Below, piece by piece: positions 54,905 through 62,974 of a DNA stretch of 64,000 nucleotides. Below the pieces are notes generated by a model. The model saw nothing but the letters and a program-made list of their open reading frames with translations. It was not told the origin of the DNA and did not search any database. Where the stretch lies: contig CP063848.1 of the NCBI GenBank assembly GCA_015277795.1, positions 3,596,001 to 3,660,000 on the forward strand. The letters run 5' to 3'. Position 1 is the stretch's first letter; every line of letters starts with the position of its first letter. Source of the DNA: Massilia sp. UMI-21. GTDB lineage: Bacteria; Pseudomonadota; Gammaproteobacteria; Burkholderiales; Burkholderiaceae_D. Made by a program: the position numbers and the translations under genes.

Positions 54905-55087
54905 TTACTCGTCGTTCTTGGTCTTCAGGACTTTGCGACCACGGTAGAAACCGTTCGGGCTGATGTGGTGACGCAGGTGGGTTTCGCCGGTGGTCGGCTC
55001 GACTGCCAGGTTCGGTGCGGTCAGGAAATCGTGCGAACGGTGCATGCCGCGCTTCGACGGGGACTTCTTATTCTGCTGAACTGCCAT
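54905..55087 (-). CDS. rpmF: 50S ribosomal protein L32
   Basis: 60 residues, Lys/Arg/His-rich, with the conserved [20 protein letters not shown] start and [16 protein letters not shown]. No zinc cysteines, as is usual for proteobacterial L32. Second gene of the yceD-rpmF-plsX-fab cluster. The 218-bp gap to yceD is AT-rich with scattered CTACTGC words and no gene. Confidence 0.97.
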   Translation of the reverse strand: MAVQQNKKSPSKRGMHRSHDFLTAPNLAVEPTTGETHLRHHISPNGFYRGRKVLKTKNDE

Positions 55088-55305
55088 GATGACTCCTAAT
55101 ACATAAGTTCTAAAATTCTAACACATTCGACTTGCAAATACTTGCAGATCGAGTATCCCAGCGGCAATTTCTTATTCATCCATTGCCGACATGTTTTAAC
55201 GCTGCCTACATCAACTGCTACTGCCATACTCGACTACTGCACGCGTTTGACACGTTCTTCCAGCCGTACTGCAGCTACTGCGGTACTACTAAATTCTGTA
55301 AAGCT

Positions 55306-55803
55306 TTATTCTGACTTGAGGTTTTTCAGTGCCGCGAACGGCGAGACCTTTTCGGTCTTCAGGGTGTCCAGGAGCTTGGTGTCCGGACATACCGCATGTT
55401 TCGGTGCCTGCGGCAGGGCCAGCAGGGCTTCGTCTTCCAGCAACTGGCGGATATCGCACTCGCGGCTGCCGACGATCACGTCGATGCTTTCATCGTCGAG
55501 GACTTCCTCGATCCCGTCGGCATCTTCGTCGTCCTTGCCGAGCACCAGCATGGTGGACGAATCGATGTCGTATTCCATTGCCGTCAGGCAGCGCTGGCAG
55601 ACCAGCTTCACGGGACCGGCAACCGCCAGGGTCATCGATGGGTAGCCCTGCTTGGTCAGGCCACCGTCGATCGACCAGCGGATTTCGCCGGATTTATCCG
55701 CGCAATCGGCCGCCAGGCGGGTCATCTCGGCAACTGGCGTCACGCCGTCGCGGTGTCCGCCATTCCGGCAAAACTCGAAGGCGTCGATGACAAAAGCGCT
55801 CAT
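55306..55803 (-). CDS. yceD: YceD/DUF177 family protein
   Basis: 165 residues. Residues 1-100 form the N-terminal part, with CQRCLTAM, and the C-terminal part has the acidic DDEDADGIEEVLDDESIDV and cysteine-containing DIRQLLEDEALLALPQAPKHAVCPD. DUF177 proteins precede rpmF almost universally in bacteria and have been linked to 23S rRNA accumulation in E. coli and plants. The start at MSAFVIDAFEF is chosen because the preceding 19 codons overlap the promoter and GGGGAAG ribosome site. Confidence 0.93.
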   Translation of the reverse strand: MSAFVIDAFEFCRNGGHRDGVTPVAEMTRLAADCADKSGEIRWSIDGGLTKQGYPSMTLAVAGPVKLVCQRCLTAMEYDIDSSTMLVLGKDDEDADGIEEVLDDESIDVIVGSRECDIRQLLEDEALLALPQAPKHAVCPDTKLLDTLKTEKVSPFAALKNLKSE

Positions 55804-55830
55804 TTGGAAAACTTCCCCGGAAAACCTGCG

Positions 55831-55860
55831 ATAATAACAGGCTTCTCTCCGCAGAGTCAA
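55831..55860 (-). promoter_or_regulatory. Sigma-70 promoter of the yceD-rpmF-plsX-fab cluster
   Basis: TTGACT (55855-55860), 18-bp spacer, TATTAT (55831-55836). It would start transcription near 55824, about 20 nt before the yceD ATG. Each hexamer has a single mismatch to consensus. Confidence 0.65.
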
Positions 55861-55990
55861 AGACTTACGCCGATTTTGACCGGGGCGCGTTGCAAGCGAC
55901 AGGCAATGCGTGGCATTTATGAGATTTGCTTGCCAGGGAGCCGTATCTATCAGCTTTGCTGATCATCGCTTTGCTGACTGCCTCACTGAT

Positions 55991-56040
55991 TCGCCATTAC
56001 TTGCCACTACTTGCCACTACTCGCCACTACTCGCCAGACC
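55991..56040 (+). repeat. Five 10-bp tandem repeats upstream of maf
   Basis: Five successive 10-mers of the form YTGCCACTAC/TCGCCACTAC (55991-56040), ending 3 bp before the maf ATG. They replace any recognisable ribosome-binding site. Ten bp is not a multiple of three, so copy-number change would shift the frame upstream of the start, but the gene itself would be unaffected. Confidence 0.7.
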
Positions 56041-56043
56041 GCA

Positions 56044-56658
56044 ATGATACCAAGTTCCGCGCCTTCGCGCCTGATCCTCGCCTCCAGTTCCGCCTACCGC
56101 CGCGAGTTGCTGGCGCGCCTGCACCTGCCCTTCGAGACGGTCGCACCCGACATCGACGAAAGCCCGCTGCCGGGCGAAGCGCCGCAGGACACCGCCCTGC
56201 GCCTGGCGCGCCACAAGGCGGGCGCTGTCGCGGGGCGCTTCCCCGGGGCGCTGGTGATCGGCTCGGACCAGGTGGCAACGCTCGACGGCATGCAGATCGG
56301 CAAGCCTGGCTCGCACGCGCGGGCGCTCGAGCAACTGCAGTTGATGCGCGGGCGCCGGGTCGTGTTCCATACCGCGCTGTGCCTGTGGGACAGCCGCGCG
56401 GCCGACCCGTCCCGGGCTGTCCAGGTCGAGAATGTGCAAGTGTTCGTCGATTTCCGCATGCTGCCGGATGCCGAACTGGACGCCTACCTGCGCATCGAGC
56501 AGCCCTACGATTGCGCCGGCAGCGCCAAGAACGAGGGCCTGGGCATTGCCCTGCTCGAGCGCATCGAGTCGAGCGACCCGACCGCCCTCACCGGCCTGCC
56601 CCTGATTGCCCTGACCGGCATGCTGCGCCGCGCCGGCGTCCCGTTCTTCGGCGCCTGA
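56044..56658 (+). CDS. Maf/YceF family nucleotide pyrophosphatase
   Basis: 204 residues. LILASSSAYRRELLARLHLPFE is the Maf signature; DIDESPLPGE, ARHKA, and GSDQVATLDG (Asp75, metal/catalytic) follow, and the C-terminal DCAGSAKNEGLG is the substrate-selecting loop of the YceF subfamily (7-methyl-GTP pyrophosphatase) rather than YhdE. Divergent from yceD, as yceF and yceD are in E. coli, which supports the assignment. Confidence 0.93.
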   Translation: MIPSSAPSRLILASSSAYRRELLARLHLPFETVAPDIDESPLPGEAPQDTALRLARHKAGAVAGRFPGALVIGSDQVATLDGMQIGKPGSHARALEQLQLMRGRRVVFHTALCLWDSRAADPSRAVQVENVQVFVDFRMLPDAELDAYLRIEQPYDCAGSAKNEGLGIALLERIESSDPTALTGLPLIALTGMLRRAGVPFFGA

Positions 56659-56682
56659 CACCCTTTTATCCCCCATTCAACG

Positions 56683-57432
56683 ATGCCTGGCACCCTTTAC
56701 CTGATTCCGAATACCCTTGGCCCTGTCGAGGCCACCTCCGGCGCCCTGTCCGCCCTGCTGCCGACCCAGGTGCAGGCGCTGACCGCGAAGCTCGACTACT
56801 TTGTCGCCGAGAACGCCAAGACCGCGCGCGCCTTCCTGAAATTGATTGCAATCGATCATCCGCTGGCCAAACCCCTGCAGGAAATCGAGATCGCCGAGCT
56901 GAACGTGAACACCCCAGCGGCCGCGCTCGCACAACTGCTGGCGCCGCTGCTGGCGGGACGCGACGCGGGCCTGGTCTCGGAAGCCGGGGTGCCGGCGGTG
57001 GCCGATCCGGGCGCCGACCTGGTGCGCCTGGCCCACCAGCACGGCATCGCGGTGCGTCCCCTGGTCGGGCCGTCCTCGCTGCTGCTGGCGGTGATGGCGA
57101 GCGGGCTGAACGGCCAGAGTTTCGCATTCAACGGCTACCTGCCGACCGATGCGGCGCAACGCGGCAAGCGCATCCAGCAGCTGGAGGGGCGTTCGCGCAG
57201 CGAGAAGCAGACCCAGTTGCTGATCGAAACGCCCTATCGCAACGGACAGATGCTGGAAGCGCTGGCCGGCGCCTGCCAGCCGGGCACCCTGATCTGCGTG
57301 GCGACCGATCTATCGCTGGCCAGCGAGTCGGTCAAGACCCTGAGTGCGGCGAAATGGAAGGCGGCCCTGGCCGCGGGGAAGGCGCCGGATTTCCACAAGA
57401 AGCCGACCGTCTTCCTGTTCCTGGCGCAATAA
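56683..57432 (+). CDS. SAM-dependent methyltransferase, tetrapyrrole methylase fold (RsmI-like)
   Basis: 249 residues. It starts GTLYLIPNTLGP and has AGRDAGLVSEAGVPAVADPGADLVRLAHQHGI, the conserved SEAG-PxxxDPG loop of RsmI-type methylases, then VRPLVGPSSLLLAVMASGL and FNGYLP. RsmI 2'-O-methylates 16S rRNA C1402; this shorter paralogous family is common in betaproteobacteria and its substrate is not established. It follows maf by 24 bp on the same strand. Confidence 0.85.
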   Translation: MPGTLYLIPNTLGPVEATSGALSALLPTQVQALTAKLDYFVAENAKTARAFLKLIAIDHPLAKPLQEIEIAELNVNTPAAALAQLLAPLLAGRDAGLVSEAGVPAVADPGADLVRLAHQHGIAVRPLVGPSSLLLAVMASGLNGQSFAFNGYLPTDAAQRGKRIQQLEGRSRSEKQTQLLIETPYRNGQMLEALAGACQPGTLICVATDLSLASESVKTLSAAKWKAALAAGKAPDFHKKPTVFLFLAQ

Positions 57433-57455
57433 ACCGCGGCCCGGGCCGAACGGAT

Positions 57456-58721
57456 TCAATGGACCTCGTGGGTCAGCTCGCGCACCCAGTCGAAGGCCTG
57501 CAATTCGATCTCGCGGATCTGGGCCACGCTCAGCCCCAGCTTGCGCAGCGCGTTGTACAGCATGCAGCCGCCTTCGGCCGCTTCGAGCAACTCGGCGACC
57601 CGCAGCATCGTCCCGAACTCCCCTTCCCGCCCCAGCAAGGCGGCGCGGACGTCGTCCGCCACTTCGACGTGGTCGAGGATCTCTTGCATCGGGATCGAGA
57701 ACAGCGCATCGGCCAGCGACATGATGCCCACCGTGAACGCGCGGTCGGCCTTGGCCGGATCGTGCGGCCGGCAGGCCAGGGTCATTAGCTCGAGCAGCTT
57801 GCCGCGCGTGGTGGCCAGTTGCAGCAGCGGCGATGCCAGCTCCACGCCGCCGGCGGTGGTGTACAGCAGGATCTGCAGCCAGCGCTGCAGCTGGCGCCGC
57901 CCCAGCTGGCTCAGCGCCTGCGACAGCGACTCGATCTGCGGGCCCGGCACCGCGCGGCTGTTGACCAGGCGTAGCAGGTTCAGGCTGATCAGCGCATCGC
58001 GCTTGACCGCCGTCTCGATCAGCTGGGTGTCGGCGTCCGAGCTCACCAGTTCCAGCAGGCGCAGGATCGCCATCTCGGACGGCGTGATCTTCTTGCCCGA
58101 CAAGATGACCGGGCGAGCAAAATAATAACCCTGGAAATATTCGAAGCCGAGGTCCATGCACAGCCTGAATTCGTCGAGCGTCTCGACCTTTTCGGCCAGC
58201 AGTTTCTTGCCGGTGGCCTTGAGTGACTTCACCAGGCGCTCCAGCTCGACGCGCGGAACCAGCTTGACGTCGACCTTGATCACATCGACCAGCCCGATCA
58301 GGCGGTCGAGCTCGGGCGAATGCTCGATCACGTCGTCGACCGCGAACTTGAACCCGAGCTCCTTCAGCTCGGCGACACGCGCCAGTAGCTGCCGGGTCGG
58401 CTTGACGGTTTCCAGGATTTCGAGGATAACCTTATGCGGAGGCAGGAAACGCACGAAGTCGCTCATCAGCACGACTTCATCGACATTCACGAAGGCGAGT
58501 TGCTCGCCGACCACCTGCTCCATGCCGAGCTGCGAGGCGTGCGAAATCACGGCCGCCGTCGCCGCCGCGTTATCGGTCAACTTGGCATCGTCGTCTTCTC
58601 CGGCGGCCCGGAACAGCAGCTCGAATGCGACGAGATGCTGGTCGCGGCCAAGGATGGGCTGGCGCGCGAGGAAAAAATCGTTGGACGGCACGGATGCCGC
58701 TGCCGTTGCTTCGGCATGCAT
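57456..58721 (-). CDS. EAL-HDOD signalling protein with degenerate EAL domain
   Basis: 421 residues. The N-terminal half is an EAL-type barrel (FLARQPILGRDQHLVAFELLFR), but the signature EAL is FEL and the metal-binding DDFG motif is replaced by AVDDV, so c-di-GMP hydrolysis is unlikely. A FQGYYFARP segment (normally QGY-F in EAL domains) remains. The C-terminal half is a HDOD domain (about 205-400: LLRLVNSRAVPGPQIESLSQALSQLGRRQLQRWL). Proteins of this YuxH/CdgJ type act as c-di-GMP receptors or regulators of motility. No partner gene is adjacent. Confidence 0.9.
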   Translation of the reverse strand: MHAEATAAASVPSNDFFLARQPILGRDQHLVAFELLFRAAGEDDDAKLTDNAAATAAVISHASQLGMEQVVGEQLAFVNVDEVVLMSDFVRFLPPHKVILEILETVKPTRQLLARVAELKELGFKFAVDDVIEHSPELDRLIGLVDVIKVDVKLVPRVELERLVKSLKATGKKLLAEKVETLDEFRLCMDLGFEYFQGYYFARPVILSGKKITPSEMAILRLLELVSSDADTQLIETAVKRDALISLNLLRLVNSRAVPGPQIESLSQALSQLGRRQLQRWLQILLYTTAGGVELASPLLQLATTRGKLLELMTLACRPHDPAKADRAFTVGIMSLADALFSIPMQEILDHVEVADDVRAALLGREGEFGTMLRVAELLEAAEGGCMLYNALRKLGLSVAQIREIELQAFDWVRELTHEVH

Positions 58722-58843
58722 CTGGAAAGCTCCTGGAAACTGTTACGGCGCGGATAAGCCTGCCGGGCGGGCGCGCGAACGCCTGCCTCGAAGACTATAC
58801 TACAAATCCGACATTATTAGCATTTTTATATCGAATCTGCCGC

Positions 58844-60130
58844 TCAGCGATTGCCGCCGCCCTTGCCGCCGGAGCGCGGCCCGCCCTGGCGCGGTCCGGC
58901 CTGACGCGGCCCGGCCTGACGTGGCGCGACCGTCCTGCCGCCGCCCGTTCCGCCTGCAGCGACCGGCCGCTTGCCCGCGCCGCGTCCGTCGCCGCCTGCC
59001 GCCGCCTGGGGCTTGCCCGGAGCATTCCCATCGGGACGCCACACCCGGCGCGCGCCGGTCTTGGTCGGGGCCGGGGCCGGGGCGGCCGCGCCCGGCTTGG
59101 CGCCGCGCGCCTCCTCTTCGCCTTCGCGCACCATGCTCTGGCCCGGCAGGCGCAGGCTGCCCTTTCCGGACAGCGGACTGGCGCGGCGGGCATTCCCGAC
59201 CGGCGTGCGTGGCCCCTCACCGGCCAGGCGCGCCGAGACGGCGCCGGTGACCTGGGTACCGGTCTCGATGGTGAAGCGGGCGCCGGCATCCTTGCCCAGC
59301 ACCTGCACCAGGTAGGGCATGGTCTCGCGCAGCATCGCCTCGAGCGTGTACGGCGGGTTCAGGATGAACATGCCGCTGCTGTGCAGGCCGAGGCCGTCCG
59401 GCCCCGGGGTCGAGACGGTCAGGGTGACGTTGAGCCATTCCTTGGCCGGGAGGCGCTTGAGCTTGTCGGGGAACTGGCGCGACTCCATGCGCTGCAGCAC
59501 CGGGTACCAGACCGCGTACATGCCGCTCGGGAAGCGGCCCAGGGCTTCTTCCAGGGCATCGCGCACCTTCTTGTAGTCGTCCTTCACCTCGTAGGGCGGA
59601 TCGACCAGCACCAGCGCGCGGCGCGACGGCGGCGGCAGCAGCTTCTTGAGGCTCTGGAAGCCGTCGCCATGCTCGATGATGACGCGCTTGCCGCGGGTGC
59701 GTTCGCCCTGCTCGGCCTTGTGCGCCTCGGCCTTGCGGACGTTCTCGTGCAGGATCTTGACGTCGGCCGGATGCAGTTCGAACAGGCGCAGGCGGTCGTC
59801 GGCGCGCGCCATCTGGTCGGCCACGTAGGGCGAGCCCGGGTAGTAGCGCATCTTGCCGCTCGGATTCATTCCCTTGACGAGGTCCAGGTAGGGCTGCAGC
59901 GGCGCCGGGACGTTCACTGCGTTCCACAGCGGGCCGATACCGGTATCGTACTCGCCGGTCTTGGTCGCCTGGAAACTGTCGAGCGCATACACGCCGGCGC
60001 CGGAGTGGGTATCGATATAGGTGTAGGCAACATCCTTCTGGTTCATGTACGAATGCAACTGCACCTGTACAAAATGTTTGAGGACATCGGCGTGGTTACC
60101 CGCGTGGAAGGCGTGGCGGTAGCTCAACAT
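58844..60130 (-). CDS. rlmJ: 23S rRNA (adenine(2030)-N6)-methyltransferase RlmJ with long C-terminal tail
   Basis: Methylates A2030 of 23S rRNA. 428 residues. Residues 1-291 are the RlmJ enzyme: MLSYRHAFHAGNHADVLKHF at the start, YIDTHSGAGVY (SAM site) and the catalytic DPPY at 177-180. Residues 292-428 are extra, low-complexity Gly/Ala/Pro/Arg, ending in RQAGPRQAGPRQGGPR repeats. E. coli RlmJ is about 280 residues. AGGA ten bases before the ATG supports the start. Codon use in the tail is as GC-rich as the body. The tail could bind RNA, as in RhlE-type helicases, but that is a guess. Confidence 0.93.
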   Translation of the reverse strand: MLSYRHAFHAGNHADVLKHFVQVQLHSYMNQKDVAYTYIDTHSGAGVYALDSFQATKTGEYDTGIGPLWNAVNVPAPLQPYLDLVKGMNPSGKMRYYPGSPYVADQMARADDRLRLFELHPADVKILHENVRKAEAHKAEQGERTRGKRVIIEHGDGFQSLKKLLPPPSRRALVLVDPPYEVKDDYKKVRDALEEALGRFPSGMYAVWYPVLQRMESRQFPDKLKRLPAKEWLNVTLTVSTPGPDGLGLHSSGMFILNPPYTLEAMLRETMPYLVQVLGKDAGARFTIETGTQVTGAVSARLAGEGPRTPVGNARRASPLSGKGSLRLPGQSMVREGEEEARGAKPGAAAPAPAPTKTGARRVWRPDGNAPGKPQAAAGGDGRGAGKRPVAAGGTGGGRTVAPRQAGPRQAGPRQGGPRSGGKGGGNR

Positions 60131-60223
60131 AAGCTGGAATTCCTGAGAAGAAAGTGGGTGCCGAGTTTGACAACGGCGCAATGGGCGCCATTATCCACTA
60201 CAACACGACTTCCCGGGACATTC

Positions 60224-60336
60224 GTAGGGTGGGCAGGTTCCTTGCCCACGCGGTGGTTGTTTCCAGCTTCGTGTTCGTACCGGATGATCGCGCTGCAAGC
60301 GATCACCGCGTGGGCAGGAAGACCCGCCCACCCTGC
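60224..60336. repeat. GTAGGGTGGGC palindromic element, copy between rlmJ and aceA
   Basis: A 113-bp element opening GTAGGGTGGGCAGG and closing GCCCACCCTGC, with internal arms CCTTGCCCACGCGG and CCGCGTGGGCAGG in inverted orientation, so a cruciform can form. It occupies the gap between two same-strand genes and shares its ends with the copy at 52.5 kb. Confidence 0.75.
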
Positions 60337-60377
60337 AACAATGGCCGCAGGCCCTTGCGGATACCGCGACCAGACGC

Positions 60378-61676
60378 TCAGGCGACCTTCTGCTCGTCGA
60401 AGAACTGCTCGTCCTCGGTCGAGCCGTGCAGCGCGGTGGTCGAGCTCTGGTTCTGCTGGATGGCCTGGGTCACGGCGTCGAAGTAGCCGGTGCCGACTTC
60501 GCGCTGGTGCTTCACCGCGGTGAAGCCCCTGTCGGCGGCGGCGAATTCGGCTTCCTGCATCTCCACGAAGGCCGACATGCCGCGCCGCGCGTAGCCGTGG
60601 GCGAGGTTGAACATGCTGTAGTTGAGTGCGTGGAAGCCGGCCAGGGTGATGAACTGGAACTTGTAGCCCATGGCGCCCAGTTCCTTCTGGAACTTGGCGA
60701 TGGTGGCATCGTCCAGGTTCTTCTTCCAGTTGAACGAGGGCGAGCAGTTATAGGCCAGCATCTTGCCCGGGAATTTCGCATGGATCGCTTCGGCGAACTG
60801 CTTGGCGAAGTTCAGGTCCGGCTTGCCGGTCTCGCACCACACGAGGTCGGCGAACGGGGCATAGGCCAGGCCGCGCGAAATGGCCTGCTCGACGCCCGGC
60901 CTGACGCGGAAGAAACCCTCCACCGTGCGCTCGCCGGTGCAGAAAGCCCCGTCGTTGGGATCGACGTCCGAGGTCAGGAGGTCGGCCGCCTCGGCATCGG
61001 TACGGGCGATGACCAGGGTCGGGGTGCCCATCACGTCGGCGGCCAGGCGCGCGGCGCCCAGCTTCTCGACGGCTTCGCGGGTGGGCACCAGCACCTTGCC
61101 GCCCATGTGGCCGCACTTCTTCACGGAAGCAAGCTGGTCTTCGAAATGGACGCCGGCGGCGCCCGCGTCGATCATCGCCTTCATCAGTTCGAAGGCATTG
61201 AGCACGCCGCCGAAGCCGGCTTCGGCATCGGCCACGATCGGGGCGAAGTAATCGATGTCGCCCTTGCTTTCGGACCACTGGATCTGGTCCGCGCGCTGGA
61301 AGGTATTGTTAATGCGGCGCACTACCTGCGGCACCGAATTGGCCGGGTACAACGACTGGTCCGGATACATCTCGCCGGCCACGTTGGCGTCGCCCGCCAC
61401 CTGCCAGCCCGACAGGTAGATGGCCTTCAGCCCGGCCTTCACCTGCTGCATGGCCTGGTTGCCGGTCAGGGCGCCCAGGGCATTGACGTAGGGCTCGTTG
61501 TTGAGCAAGTCCCACAGCTTTTCGGCGCCGCGCCTGGCGAGCGTATGTTCGATCCGGACCGAACCGCGCAGGCGCACCACGTCGGCCGCCGTATAGCTGC
61601 GCGTCACACCCTGCCAGCGCGGGTTGGTGTCCCAGTCTTGTTGGAGTTCACTGATCTGTTGTTCACGGGTTGCCAT
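60378..61676 (-). CDS. aceA: Isocitrate lyase
   Basis: First enzyme of the glyoxylate shunt, splitting isocitrate into succinate and glyoxylate. 432 residues with [11 protein letters not shown], the catalytic KKCGHMGGK (Cys188) and the [22 protein letters not shown] and WCETGKPD segments. Length equals E. coli AceA. AGGAG lies before the ATG. Malate synthase is not in the window. Upstream sequence carries a promoter and two palindromes. Confidence 0.97.
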   Translation of the reverse strand: MATREQQISELQQDWDTNPRWQGVTRSYTAADVVRLRGSVRIEHTLARRGAEKLWDLLNNEPYVNALGALTGNQAMQQVKAGLKAIYLSGWQVAGDANVAGEMYPDQSLYPANSVPQVVRRINNTFQRADQIQWSESKGDIDYFAPIVADAEAGFGGVLNAFELMKAMIDAGAAGVHFEDQLASVKKCGHMGGKVLVPTREAVEKLGAARLAADVMGTPTLVIARTDAEAADLLTSDVDPNDGAFCTGERTVEGFFRVRPGVEQAISRGLAYAPFADLVWCETGKPDLNFAKQFAEAIHAKFPGKMLAYNCSPSFNWKKNLDDATIAKFQKELGAMGYKFQFITLAGFHALNYSMFNLAHGYARRGMSAFVEMQEAEFAAADRGFTAVKHQREVGTGYFDAVTQAIQQNQSSTTALHGSTEDEQFFDEQKVA

Positions 61677-61727
61677 GCTGCTTCTCCTGAATGAAAAACG
61701 ATGTGCGAAAACGAATCCGATGGCTTA

Positions 61728-61755
61728 ATCATAAAACAGTTTGTGCAGAGCACAA
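61728..61755 (-). promoter_or_regulatory. aceA promoter with palindrome over the -35 box
   Basis: On the minus strand TTGTGC (61750-61755), 16-bp spacer, TATGAT (61728-61733). The -35 box is half of a perfect palindrome TTGTGC-N3-GCACAA (61741-61755), a likely operator position. Leader to the ATG is about 45 nt. Confidence 0.65.
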
Positions 61756-61818
61756 CCACTCTTATATAAGACATGAAAAGATTTTTTTATGCCGTGTATT
61801 CATGGACTTGCATCCAAC

Positions 61819-61840
61819 ATTTCATGATGTGGCATGAAAT
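61819..61840. promoter_or_regulatory. Inverted repeat upstream of aceA
   Basis: ATTTCATG-N6-CATGAAAT, perfect 8-bp arms, about 140 bp upstream of aceA; a single CATGAAA half-site also lies at 61772. The gene-free stretch 61677-62080 (404 bp, AT-rich) holds this, the aceA promoter and a further inverted repeat near 62.0 kb; nothing else was recognised. Confidence 0.55.
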
Positions 61841-62006
61841 TTCTGACAATGAGACTGCACGCGGATGGGAAGCCGGCGTGAGTTTCGCAATGCGCGCTCC
61901 ACCTCTCATATTGTGAAATCGCACGGCGGAAGGCCCTCCCCGTTGTTGTAATTGTTTCCCTCTATCGCTGTTATTAAGAGAAATATGCTTAGAAAAAGCA
62001 ATTTGT

Positions 62007-62041
62007 ATTGACTAGAGGCATGGCCAATGTCAATCTAGTCA
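62007..62041. promoter_or_regulatory. Nested inverted repeats upstream of the second PEP-CTERM gene
   Basis: TGACTAG (62009-62015) pairs with CTAGTCA (62035-62041), and overlapping ATTGAC (62007-62012) pairs with GTCAAT (62029-62034). The region is 40-75 bp before the PEP-CTERM ATG, so it is a candidate operator; no known regulator is implied. Confidence 0.4.
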
Positions 62042-62080
62042 TATCGTTAATTTCGTCGAATAGATCCCGAAAGCTTCCCC

Positions 62081-62902
62081 ATGAACCGCCAGCTTCGCAG
62101 TGCCCTCTTCCTTCTCTTCGCCGCCACCGCCGGCAGCGCATCGGCCGGGGTGATTACCCAGGACGGCGTGGTCTTCACCACGACTTACACCGGGAAGGTC
62201 CTGACGCTGGAGATCGATGCCGCCGGCCGTACCGGCGGCTGGGCCGGTGCGACGGCGATCGATGCGCTGGGCATCAAGACCATCGGCAATTTCGACAATG
62301 TCACAATGGCCAGCCCAGGCGGCGCGGCGTGGACCAACGCCAGCACCGAACTGAATGCAGCGGGCTGTGGCCGGTCCTCCGGCGGCAAGGCCAAGACCGC
62401 CGGCGGCGGCCGCCTGTGCTATACCGGCAGCGCCATCGAGCTGGCCGACAACATGGTGTTCACGTTCACCTTCGACGGCACGCCGACGCTGAGCGCGCCG
62501 CACCTGAAGGTGCATTTCGTGAATGCCGCCGGCAGCAAGGTGGGCAGCCTGCTGTCGATGGATTTCCCATGGCAGGCCGAGACCGTGCCGACCCCGCCGG
62601 CCAGCGGCGGCCAGCAAGGTGGCGCAGGCGCGTCCGGATCGGATGAAGGCGCCGATACCGGCACGCCTGGCGGCGCCACCGAACCGGTGTCTGAACCGGT
62701 GTCCGACCCGGTGCTGATTCCCGCGCCCGTCCTGACCGAACCGGTCGACGCCCCGGCCCAGGACGAGGCGATTCCGCCGCCTGCCGCCGGCGGTGGACCC
62801 GCGGACATCCCCGAGCCGCAATCGCTGGCCATCGTCGGCGCCGGCCTGGCCGTGATGGGCCTGTCGCGCCGCAAGCGCAAGCACAAGCACAAGCAGGCAT
62901 AG
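62081..62902 (+). CDS. PEP-CTERM sorting domain protein
   Basis: 273-residue exported protein. Signal peptide MNRQLRSALFLLFAATAGSASA, a beta-rich body with two cysteines (Cys115-like AAGCGRSS and GGRLCYTG), a Pro/Glu/Val-rich stalk (EPVSEPVSDPVLIPAPVLTE), and the sorting signal IPEPQSLAIVGAGLAVMGLSRRKRK. Unlike typical signals the C-terminus is long and Lys/His-rich. An exosortase and its glycan partners must be elsewhere in the genome. Nothing in the body indicates a specific function. Confidence 0.9.
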   Translation: MNRQLRSALFLLFAATAGSASAGVITQDGVVFTTTYTGKVLTLEIDAAGRTGGWAGATAIDALGIKTIGNFDNVTMASPGGAAWTNASTELNAAGCGRSSGGKAKTAGGGRLCYTGSAIELADNMVFTFTFDGTPTLSAPHLKVHFVNAAGSKVGSLLSMDFPWQAETVPTPPASGGQQGGAGASGSDEGADTGTPGGATEPVSEPVSDPVLIPAPVLTEPVDAPAQDEAIPPPAAGGGPADIPEPQSLAIVGAGLAVMGLSRRKRKHKHKQA

Positions 62903-62915
62903 ACTCCGGCCGGAT

Positions 62916-62950
62916 GGAAAAACGGCGCGTGCCCTTGCGGGAACGCGCCG
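62916..62950 (-). terminator. Rho-independent terminator of clpB
   Basis: Perfect stem CGGCGCGT/ACGCGCCG with a 13-nt loop on the minus strand, followed by TTTTTCC, 24 bp after the clpB stop. It lies between convergent genes; no T-run serves the plus-strand gene. Confidence 0.85.
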
Positions 62951-62974
62951 TGTTGCTTGCCGGTGGGGCCTGCC

